Origin: an archaeon
GTDB lineage: Archaea > Iainarchaeota > Iainarchaeia > Iainarchaeales > Iainarchaeaceae
DNA: 5,696 nucleotides
Assembly (NCBI GenBank): GCA_024653905.1
Contig: JANLGZ010000049.1
Location: forward strand, 1-5,696
Direction of reading: 5' to 3'
In this document: positions 1-4,818 of the stretch, in pieces
Position numbering within the stretch: position 1 is the stretch's first letter
Layout: each line of letters starts with the position of its first letter
Notes under the pieces: model-generated
Seen by the model: the letters and a program-made list of their open reading frames with translations, nothing else
Databases searched by the model: none
Told to the model about the DNA's origin: nothing
Program-made: the position numbers and the translations under genes

Positions 1-516
1 CAGGCAATTTTTAATATTTTTTCTTACAAAGGATTTTCACAAATCGAAATTTCAGGAAACTACAATTTTGATGAAATAAGCCATGCAATAAGACAAAGAA
101 TTATGCCAACAATTGTTGTAACGATTGTAACTACTTTTCTTGTAGTTCTACTGATGGCAATCATCATTGCTCCTGCATACTTATTGTTTCAGGAAATCGG
201 GTTAGCTATTGGGATATTTATTGCAATAATAATTATCTTCTTTGTTTCTCCACTTTTCATTAACGTAGTTCCAATAGTTGTTCTCGAAAGAATCGGAGGA
301 ATAAGAGCAATCCAAAAATCAATAGGATTTGGAGTGAAAAATTATTTGTTCAACCTTGCCGCTATTTTTGTTATAATGGCTGCCACCATGATTCTTATAG
401 TACTGTCACTAATCCCAGTTTTAGGAATCGTGATTTCATACCTTTTCACAATTTTATCATCTTTTTATATGCTCAAAATATACGCAGAAAACACTAAAAG
501 AAGCCCTAGATTATAG
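1..516 (+). CDS. Polytopic membrane protein, C-terminal fragment (5' end outside window)
   Basis: The reading frame is open from the first base and ends with TAG at 514-516, giving 171 visible residues with the N-terminus missing. An ATG at 103 is internal: the frame upstream reads sensibly as protein, so it is not the likely start. About 35 soluble residues come first, followed by hydrophobic helices at about 37-60, 68-88, 116-136 and 139-157. Between the second and third helices lies a stretch starting PIVVLERIGG and continuing to about residue 115. This pattern of 'P-x-V-V-x-E, short loop, A-x-x-x-S' before two further helices recalls the YciC / GPDPase_memb type of archaeal and bacterial membrane proteins. 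That resemblance is by eye only. The C-terminus is short and basic. Function is unknown. The next feature downstream is a tRNA gene with its own promoter. Confidence 0.75.
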   Translation, partial: QAIFNIFSYKGFSQIEISGNYNFDEISHAIRQRIMPTIVVTIVTTFLVVLLMAIIIAPAYLLFQEIGLAIGIFIAIIIIFFVSPLFINVVPIVVLERIGGIRAIQKSIGFGVKNYLFNLAAIFVIMAATMILIVLSLIPVLGIVISYLFTILSSFYMLKIYAENTKRSPRL

Positions 517-530
517 GGAAAATTCAATTC

Positions 531-538
531 TTTAAATA
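531..538 (+). promoter_or_regulatory. TATA box for the tRNA gene
   Basis: The sequence TTTAAATA lies 43-50 bases before the mature tRNA 5' end. With the usual archaeal spacing of about 25 bases from TATA box to start site, transcription would begin near 560 and leave a leader of about 20 bases for RNase P to remove. Assignment is by motif and position only. Confidence 0.5.
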
Positions 539-580
539 GTTTAAAAAAGGTATTCCAAGCTAATTTCTAAGTAAAATTGT

Positions 581-677
581 GGGAGTGTAGCTTAGCCTGG
601 TTGGAGCATCCGACTGATAATCTACATTAAATAGATCAGTGATCGGACGGTCGCCAGTTCAAATCTGGCCATTCCCA
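581..677 (+). tRNA. tRNA-Ile(GAU) with a canonical-position intron
   Basis: All four arms can be folded by hand. The acceptor stem is 581-587 with 670-676 (one G-U pair), and the discriminator is A677. The D stem is 590-593 with 604-607. The anticodon stem is 609-613 with 643-647. The T stem is 653-657 with 665-669, around the loop TTCAAAT. The variable loop is five bases (648-652). The anticodon GAT at 616-618 reads isoleucine codons AUC and AUU. A 22-base intron (620-641) interrupts the anticodon loop after position 37. Once it is removed the loop is a normal seven bases, CTGATAA, and the mature tRNA is 75 nt. CCA is not encoded, so it must be added after transcription. The T-rich stretch at 678-692 probably ends transcription and reaches close to the stop of the convergent regulator gene. 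Confidence 0.96.
620..641 (+). other. Archaeal tRNA intron (22 nt, bulge-helix-bulge)
   Basis: The exon-intron junctions form a textbook hBHBh' motif. The outer helix is 609-613/643-647. The central four-pair helix is 614-617/636-639. The 5' bulge is T618-A619-A620 and the 3' bulge is T640-G641-A642. The inner helix is 621-624/632-635, closed by a seven-base loop at 625-631. The archaeal tRNA splicing endonuclease cuts between the second and third bases of each bulge, which gives cuts at 619/620 and 641/642. The ligated product has an intact seven-base anticodon loop. The intron contains only the inner helix, its loop and the motif bases, so it is near the minimum possible size. Confidence 0.93.
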
Positions 678-695
678 TATTTATTTTATTAATAT

Positions 696-1223
696 TCAAA
701 GAACCTCTTCCCAGAGTTCCACAAAATTATTCACTGCTTCATCAAGGAAACTTTTTCTGTAACCAACTAATAATTCAGCAAGCTTTTCTTTATCGGTTAA
801 TTTGAAATAAGTTTTTCGTCCCCTTCGATCTTTAGCAACAACACTACTCTCAACAAGCTTTTCAAGATGCCAAGAGGTTGTTGAAGGACTAAGATTTACT
901 TGTTTGGAAATAGTTTGGTTATTGGCAAAGCGTCTTTGCATCAGGAAAACAATTATTTTTCTCATTGAGTCCTGTCTAAGCAAAGCCATTAAGGAAGTTT
1001 CCTCAAACTCCTGTCTTACAGAATAATATCTCAAAAATTTTGTTTCCCTTTCTGTTTTCACTAAATGTTTTTTCACTAAATAATCCAAATGATACTGCAA
1101 TGCACCAGTAGCTATACCGACTCTTCTTTGAATTTCTCTAAAATGCAAACCAGGATTTTTTTTAATAGTATTGTATATTTTTTTTCGCACATCTAACTTG
1201 AGGGCCTGTTCCAGAACATCCAT
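696..1223 (-). CDS. Double winged-helix transcriptional regulator
   Basis: A 175-residue cytoplasmic protein built from two winged helix-turn-helix units in tandem. The first (about residues 8-70) has the pattern HFREIQRRVGIATGALQYHL for the turn and recognition helix, followed by a wing ending RYYSV. The second (about 78-148) has ISKQVNLSPSTTSWHLEKLV, with a basic wing (RRGRKTYF). A C-terminal helix (about 150-175) may dimerise. This is the ArsR/MarR-like double wHTH layout seen in many archaeal regulators. The ATG at 1221-1223 is preceded by AGGCG, a weak Shine-Dalgarno match. The gene starts only 8 bases after the stop of the membrane-protein gene, so the two are almost certainly cotranscribed. 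No ligand-binding or metal-binding domain is visible, so signal and targets are unknown. The partner membrane protein may provide the signal. Confidence 0.9.
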   Translation of the reverse strand: MDVLEQALKLDVRKKIYNTIKKNPGLHFREIQRRVGIATGALQYHLDYLVKKHLVKTERETKFLRYYSVRQEFEETSLMALLRQDSMRKIIVFLMQRRFANNQTISKQVNLSPSTTSWHLEKLVESSVVAKDRRGRKTYFKLTDKEKLAELLVGYRKSFLDEAVNNFVELWEEVL

Positions 1224-1231
1224 GTTAACGC

Positions 1232-1627
1232 CTACTTTCCTTTGGCGAAAAGCTTACTTCCGGGTTTTTTATAAAAAAGAGCAATTAACAGCGAAACCAA
1301 AATTATAAGCTCAAAAATATTCTCCGAAGAATCTGACAAAAAGTAACCTGGAGAATAAAAAAGATCAAGTAATTTAACCAGCCATTTAAGTGTAAAAAAT
1401 AAAAATGCAATTGCAACTAATAAAATTCTTTTGGATTTGGATTTCTCATAAGCTAAAGCAGAAATGAAAAATATTGCAATAGACAAAAGAAAAACAATTA
1501 TTTTTACAGGCGCATCAAAACCAACTGCAAAATCAGCTGCAGGTCTTAATGAATCCCATAAGTAATCCTGAGCAAAAACACTCAGGGAAAACAGAACTAC
1601 AAATATTGAAACTAGTATTTTTTTCAT
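1232..1627 (-). CDS. Small membrane protein with signal peptide, partner of wHTH regulator
   Basis: A 131-residue protein of unrecognised family. The ATG at 1625-1627 gives an N-terminus MKKILVSIFVVLF, a classic signal peptide with probable cleavage after VFA (residues 17-19). An in-frame TTG three codons upstream (1634-1636) is possible but less likely. After a short outward segment (about 20-40) come three hydrophobic helices at about 43-60, 67-90 and 104-119. The loop between the first two is strongly basic (EKSKSKR), which predicts a cytoplasmic side, and the C-terminal tail is basic as well. It is the first gene of a two-gene unit with the regulator 8 bases downstream. This suggests, without proof, that it senses or modulates something that the regulator responds to, or that its own level is controlled by the regulator. 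Confidence 0.75.
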   Translation of the reverse strand: MKKILVSIFVVLFSLSVFAQDYLWDSLRPAADFAVGFDAPVKIIVFLLSIAIFFISALAYEKSKSKRILLVAIAFLFFTLKWLVKLLDLFYSPGYFLSDSSENIFELIILVSLLIALFYKKPGSKLFAKGK

Positions 1628-1730
1628 AAAAATCAATTAATAAAGAAGCAAAAAAAAGAAAAAGGGGAAATAAAAGGAGGCGTGAGGCGAAACTTTTTAG
1701 ATCCCTTTCTATAACCATTGCTGTCGGGCA

Positions 1731-1738
1731 TTTATAAA
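1731..1738 (-). promoter_or_regulatory. Palindromic TATA box upstream of the membrane protein/regulator unit
   Basis: TTTATAAA is identical on both strands. On the minus strand it would place transcription start near 1708-1710, leaving a leader of about 80 bases before the ATG at 1627. On the plus strand it would start near 1760, giving the PLD gene a second, longer transcript. Assignment is by motif and spacing only. Confidence 0.45.
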
Positions 1739-1771
1739 GGATTTTTGGTACAACCCCTGTAAAAGAGCTAA

Positions 1772-1780
1772 ATTTAAAAG
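1772..1780 (+). promoter_or_regulatory. TATA box for leaderless PLD-family gene
   Basis: ATTTAAAAG is centred about 27 bases before the ATG at 1803. At normal archaeal spacing transcription would start at or within a few bases of the start codon. The bases just before the ATG (AATAAAACAATT) contain no Shine-Dalgarno motif, which also fits a leaderless mRNA. Confidence 0.5.
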
Positions 1781-1802
1781 AAATTCCTCAAATAAAACAA
1801 TT

Positions 1803-2297
1803 ATGAGGAAAATTCGTTTATTGACGATATTATTGTTGTTGTTTTCGGGTTGTGTTGAAAAACAGCAAAATCAGGCTTTTTTCTGCCCACAAGAAGACTG
1901 CGAAGAACGTGTAATAATAGCAATAAATAACGCCGAAACTTCTATTGATGCCGCAATTTATTCCTTTACTTCTGAAGAAATAGCCTCTTCATTAACAAGT
2001 GCAAATAACAATGGCATTAGAGTCAGGGTAATTACTGATTACCTGCAGTCAGCTTCCAAAAGTTCACAAGATGAAAATCTTACTGAAAAAGGAATTAATC
2101 TAAGAGTAACCCCAAAAGGAAACACAATGCACAATAAATTTATGATTATTGATAATGAACTTGTGGTTACAGGTTCCTATAACTGGACCAAAAACGCAAA
2201 CACCAGCAATTTTGAAAATATTGTTTTTATTTTTGATCAAAAACTTGCAGAAAAATATGAGAAAGAGTTTTTTGAACTCTGGGTAAAAGCAAATTAA
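1803..2297 (+). CDS. Exported PLD-superfamily nuclease-like lipoprotein (single HKD motif)
   Basis: A 164-residue protein. The N-terminus is a basic-hydrophobic signal ending LLLLFSGC, a lipobox that predicts lipid attachment at Cys17 and location on the outer face of the membrane. A phospholipase D-like domain spans about 30-163. Its HKD motif is complete: H110, K112 and D117, then G124-S125 and N128, in the usual HxKx4Dx6GS spacing. The later segment N136-F-E-N139 also matches the family. There is only one HKD motif, as in small bacterial Nuc-type endonucleases, which form the active site as dimers. Phosphodiester cleavage, probably of nucleic acid, is therefore expected by family, though a lipid substrate cannot be excluded. 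Cys28 and Cys33 lie just before the first helix and could form a disulfide. The gene stands alone, with a probable leaderless mRNA, and its stop interlocks with that of the convergent gene. Confidence 0.9.
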   Translation: MRKIRLLTILLLLFSGCVEKQQNQAFFCPQEDCEERVIIAINNAETSIDAAIYSFTSEEIASSLTSANNNGIRVRVITDYLQSASKSSQDENLTEKGINLRVTPKGNTMHNKFMIIDNELVVTGSYNWTKNANTSNFENIVFIFDQKLAEKYEKEFFELWVKAN

Positions 2298-2311
2298 GAA
2301 CTTACCCAGAG
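2277..2311. repeat. Perfect 10-bp inverted repeat spanning convergent gene ends
   Basis: CTCTGGGTAA (2277-2286) and TTACCCAGAG (2302-2311) are exact reverse complements around a 15-base loop that contains both stop codons. Each mRNA could form the hairpin at its 3' end. No T-run follows on either strand, so it is not a standard intrinsic terminator. It could mark or protect 3' ends, or pause polymerase. Confidence 0.8.
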
Positions 2312-2641
2312 AAACAAAACTAATGTGAGCGTTAATACTGCTACTTGATGTGCGCCAACAGTTATTTCCAGTTTTATTTTTGCTGAAAAAAAGTTTTTCA
2401 CAAAATTAACCAGTCTAACAGCAAACGGTTCTATCAAAGACAGAACAGAAACTAATGCAAATACTGCTCCTGCAACTGCAAACCCGAAAATGTTTGCAAA
2501 TAAAGGAATTTTCCCGAACAGCTTCACATTGTCAAAGAAATTTTTCGAGTACGAATACATTATGACGTACATGAACAACCTCCCTGTAACCAATGAATCA
2601 ATCTTTGCAACCAAACTATTTACTAACGAAACGACAGACAT
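2294..2641 (-). CDS. Small membrane protein of unknown family
   Basis: A 115-residue protein with no recognised family. The first 45 residues are moderately hydrophobic and rich in Val, Ser and Tyr, with a possible amphipathic or membrane-dipping segment at about 17-31. Clear hydrophobic helices lie at about 47-70 and 97-113, separated by a basic-hydrophobic linker (FVKNFFSAKIKLE). The start is well supported: GGAGG at 2654-2650 lies eight bases upstream of the ATG at 2641. The C-terminus LWVSS is encoded by one arm of the inverted repeat shared with the convergent PLD gene, and the two stop codons overlap on TTAA (2294-2297). A promoter-like AT motif lies at about 2677-2686. The strong ribosome-binding site makes it a real gene despite its unknown function. 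Confidence 0.72.
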   Translation of the reverse strand: MSVVSLVNSLVAKIDSLVTGRLFMYVIMYSYSKNFFDNVKLFGKIPLFANIFGFAVAGAVFALVSVLSLIEPFAVRLVNFVKNFFSAKIKLEITVGAHQVAVLTLTLVLFLWVSS

Positions 2642-2649
2642 ATGTCTAA

Positions 2650-2654
2650 CCTCC
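2650..2654 (-). promoter_or_regulatory. Strong Shine-Dalgarno site of the 115-aa membrane protein
   Basis: GGAGG on the minus strand, eight bases from the ATG at 2641. It is one of the two best ribosome-binding sites in the window and is the main support for this start codon. Confidence 0.8.
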
Positions 2655-2676
2655 TATCCTGTTAAAAAAATGCGGA

Positions 2677-2686
2677 AATATTTATT
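2677..2686 (-). promoter_or_regulatory. Candidate TATA box for the 115-aa membrane protein
   Basis: AATAAATATT on the minus strand lies inside a near-palindrome (2674-2688). Normal spacing would start the mRNA near 2656, just ahead of the Shine-Dalgarno site, giving a leader of about 15 bases. The palindrome could also be a regulator's operator. Motif evidence only. Confidence 0.4.
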
Positions 2687-2690
2687 CCTA

Positions 2691-2757
2691 AACACATTTG
2701 AAATATTTATGAAAAAAAATTGCGAAATATTGGGATTATTTTTTCAAAAAATGTGTT
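2691..2757. repeat. Nested imperfect inverted repeats in intergenic region
   Basis: AACACATTT (2691-2699) pairs exactly with AAATGTGTT (2749-2757). The pairing extends inward into GAAA/TTTC if a three-base bulge is allowed. Inside, AATATTT (2702-2708) pairs with AAATATT (2725-2731). On either strand this could fold as a long AT-rich stem-loop. Such repeats also arise by chance in very AT-rich DNA, so a function is uncertain. Confidence 0.4.
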
Positions 2758-2780
2758 ACTACTCAAACAATTGCATTAGC

Positions 2781-2874
2781 TTTAAATAGCTTTCCCAAAA
2801 AATTAACACTTACCAAAAATGAGTTGCAGATTTGCAAAAAGTTTTTAAAAAAATTGCAATAACACAGTTTTTTT
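2781..2874 (+). ncRNA. Possible small RNA with own TATA box and T-run (speculative)
   Basis: TTTAAATA at 2781-2788 could start a transcript near 2810, and seven T residues at 2868-2874 could end it, giving an RNA of about 65 nt. It would contain a small hairpin (TTGCA 2824-2828 with TGCAA 2833-2837) and an ATG-led frame of only nine codons at 2820. There is no sequence match to a known RNA family. In such AT-rich DNA the boxes may be chance. Confidence 0.2.
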
Positions 2875-2878
2875 ACTA

Positions 2879-2921
2879 AAAAATATTTTCTTGATTAAAA
2901 ATATTTTCTTGATTAAAAATA
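2879..2921. repeat. 18-bp tandem repeat, 2.4 copies, just past the gatB stop
   Basis: The unit AAAAATATTTTCTTGATT occurs exactly twice (2879-2896 and 2897-2914), followed by the first seven bases of a third copy (2915-2921). It begins immediately after the gatB stop codon (2923-2925, minus strand). Read on the minus strand, each copy carries a TTTTT run, so the array provides repeated U-tracts of the kind that terminate archaeal transcription. Confidence 0.85.
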
Positions 2922-2922
2922 A

Positions 2923-4818
2923 TTATCCTTCCAGTATTTTCTGAATGACTCTTGCATCTGCCTTTCCTTTCATTTTTCTCATTACCTGCCCGATTAAAAA
3001 GTTTAAAGATTTTTTGTTTCCTGATTTGAATTCATCAAAAACAAGCTGATTTTCCTTAATAATTTCTTTTACTGCCTTTTCAAGATCTCCAGAAGAAGCA
3101 TCAATAAGCGAATTATTTTTTTCCAAAAACTCTTTTGGAGGGATTCCTTCAAGAGTATACTTTATGAGAGCATCTTTTGCATTCTTGTCAGAAACTTTTC
3201 CCTCTTTAACCAGTTCAATTAACCCAATTATCCCTTCAGCATTAACTTTTGTATTCTCAATCTTCAATTTATTATAATTCAAAATACCCATTAATTCCCT
3301 TGAAACAAATCTAACAGCTAATTGGGGGTCTGCCTTGGCACTTTTTTCAAAAAGCTCGGAAAGGTTTTTGTCGGAAGCAATTACTTTTGCATCATATTCT
3401 TTAAGCCCGAATTCTTTCATAAACCTTTTTTCTTTTTCTTCAGCAAGCTCAGGAATCTTATCTTTCAATTCTTTCAACCAAGCATCATCAATCACTATTT
3501 TCACTAAATCAGGATCGGCAATATAACCATAATCGTCTTCTGTTTCTTTTTTTCGCATAGCATAAGTAGTGTTTGTTTCTGCATCAAATCCTCTTGTTTC
3601 CAAGAAAATTTTTTCGTTAGATTCAATCATTTTCCTCTGTCTCTTTTCTTCAGCTTTCAGAGCAGACTCGACAGCTTTGAAACCGGTAACATTTTTCACT
3701 TCAACCCTTTCAGAACCTTTAATTGAAAGATTACAATCTGCTTTCAGAACAGATTCCCCGTGCGCATAAACCCCTAAATAATTCAGAGTAGTTAACAGCT
3801 TGTCCAAAAAATGCCTTGCCTGTTCAGGGCTTTCCAAATCAGGTTCGGTAACTATTTCCACTAAAGGAATTCCGGACCGATTATAATCAATCAGAGAATA
3901 AGCGCTTTGTTTTGTTCCTGATTCATGAACAAGAGAAGCAGGATCTTCCTCCAAATGAACCCTTGTAATTCTGATTTTTTTGCCATCAACCTCCAAAAAA
4001 CCTTTCTCCCCTACTGGAACCTCATACTGACTAATCTGATAATTTTTCGCAAGATCAGGATAAAAATAAGTTTTTCTTGAAAAGAAAAATTCCTTATTTA
4101 TTCTGCAATTCATTGCCATTGCAACCATTAAAGCATAATCAACCGCCTTTTTGTTTAACACTGGCTTTGAGCCTGGAAAACCCAAACAGACTTCGCAGGT
4201 CCTGGTGTTAGGCAAATCATTGAGAACAGGGATTTTTTTCTTTTCTAAAGGAGTTGGCTGTTCAGTTATTGTTTCATCTGCAGAAACATCAAGAACAGCA
4301 TAATCATCAATTGATTCTAAAAAATCATTCTTGTCAATTATAATACCCGTAAAATGATTCCCTGCATTAAAAGAAACCACTTTATTTTCCAGTAATTTTT
4401 TATCCACGATTTTTTTGATGCCATCGATTGTAGGAGGAACCGAACCAACAACACACTTAGTGCATTCAAAAACCTCTTCTTTAGTAGCAATTCTGAAAGC
4501 CTTTGCATTTAATTCACTCTGGGCTTTTAATAAATCTAATTTCCTGTCTCCTGGAAGGATGAATAAAACAGGTTTAGAGTCAGCCATGTATACTAGTGCT
4601 TTTGCAATCTGCTTGGCTTCAAGATTTCTTTCATGAGCAGAATCAATACACTTCAATGCAATACCATGTTCCACAAACTTGTGCTTGATTTTTTTGTTCA
4701 CCAAATAATCCCTGACCCACGAACCCCTGTCAAACATGGCAGAAGTAGGACAACCGCAGAACAATTTTGAATCAGTGTTCAATTGAACATGAATCTCCAA
4801 TCCAATTATTGTTTTCAC
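2923..4818 (-). CDS. gatB: GatB amidotransferase subunit with inserted YbaK-type tRNA-editing domain
   Basis: 631 residues, against roughly 475 for ordinary GatB. GatB is the tRNA-binding, ATP-dependent transamidase subunit of GatCAB, converting Asp-tRNA(Asn) and/or Glu-tRNA(Gln) to Asn- or Gln-tRNA in the cytoplasm. Residues 1-27 are the canonical GatB N-terminus (IGLEIHVQL, then C21-x-C23). Residues 28-202 are an insert. The GatB core resumes at residue 203 with PNTRTCEVCLG (C208, C211), then YFYPDLAKNYQISQY (251-265), HLEEDP (288-293) and NRSGIPLVEIVTEPD (313-327). A C-terminal GatB/YqeY helical domain covers about 480-631. The insert reads as a YbaK/ProX deacylase: AKALVY with K73, LPGDRKLDL (88-96), IATKEEV (110-116), GSVPP (125-129) and NAG (151-153). 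The GTG start at 4818 has GGAGG seven bases upstream and matches the usual GatB N-terminus. An ATG at 4872 would add 18 unconserved residues. Confidence 0.95.
   Translation of the reverse strand: MKTIIGLEIHVQLNTDSKLFCGCPTSAMFDRGSWVRDYLVNKKIKHKFVEHGIALKCIDSAHERNLEAKQIAKALVYMADSKPVLFILPGDRKLDLLKAQSELNAKAFRIATKEEVFECTKCVVGSVPPTIDGIKKIVDKKLLENKVVSFNAGNHFTGIIIDKNDFLESIDDYAVLDVSADETITEQPTPLEKKKIPVLNDLPNTRTCEVCLGFPGSKPVLNKKAVDYALMVAMAMNCRINKEFFFSRKTYFYPDLAKNYQISQYEVPVGEKGFLEVDGKKIRITRVHLEEDPASLVHESGTKQSAYSLIDYNRSGIPLVEIVTEPDLESPEQARHFLDKLLTTLNYLGVYAHGESVLKADCNLSIKGSERVEVKNVTGFKAVESALKAEEKRQRKMIESNEKIFLETRGFDAETNTTYAMRKKETEDDYGYIADPDLVKIVIDDAWLKELKDKIPELAEEKEKRFMKEFGLKEYDAKVIASDKNLSELFEKSAKADPQLAVRFVSRELMGILNYNKLKIENTKVNAEGIIGLIELVKEGKVSDKNAKDALIKYTLEGIPPKEFLEKNNSLIDASSGDLEKAVKEIIKENQLVFDEFKSGNKKSLNFLIGQVMRKMKGKADARVIQKILEG
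4213..4737 (-). other. YbaK/ProX-like domain insertion within gatB
   Basis: Codons 28-202 of gatB. The domain core (about residues 30-170) is followed by an acidic and Pro/Lys-rich linker (about 171-202) that leads back to GatB. K73, in an AKALV context, aligns by eye with the conserved lysine of YbaK (KTLLV). GSVPP corresponds to the GG-I/V-S/P-P loop. Family members hydrolyse mischarged tRNA such as Cys-tRNA(Pro) or Ala-tRNA(Pro). The substrate here cannot be read from sequence. Unusual for the family are C57, C119 and C122, the last two forming a CxxC where a 'TG' is typical. The reading frame crosses both borders without a break. Confidence 0.88.

Noticed and set aside
1533..1718. 61-codon minus-strand reading frame covering the leader and overlapping the start of the membrane-protein gene
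   Set aside because: Its ATG lies only about 16 bases from the TATA box, upstream of the expected transcription start. It has no ribosome-binding site and its sequence reflects the pyrimidine-rich leader and a shifted frame of the real gene.
2277..2311. Classic bacterial-type intrinsic terminator
   Set aside because: The stem is strong, but no T-run follows it on either strand.
2490..2789. 99-codon plus-strand reading frame
   Set aside because: Half of it lies antisense to the membrane-protein gene that has a strong Shine-Dalgarno site. The rest is AT-rich intergenic sequence, and no ribosome-binding site or family resemblance is seen.
2879..2921. Possible CRISPR array
   Set aside because: The repeats are directly adjacent with no spacers, so this is a simple tandem duplication.
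3322..3769. Three short plus-strand reading frames antisense to gatB
   Set aside because: They are shadows of the well-supported gatB coding sequence, with no start signals or family features.
4415..4636. 73-codon plus-strand reading frame antisense to the inserted domain
   Set aside because: The opposite strand clearly encodes YbaK-type motifs, so this is a shadow frame.
2923..4818. Possibility that the gene is gatE rather than gatB
   Set aside because: The insert is YbaK-like and near the N-terminus, not an AspRS-like GAD domain. The CxC/CxxC motif and neighbouring gatA point to GatB.
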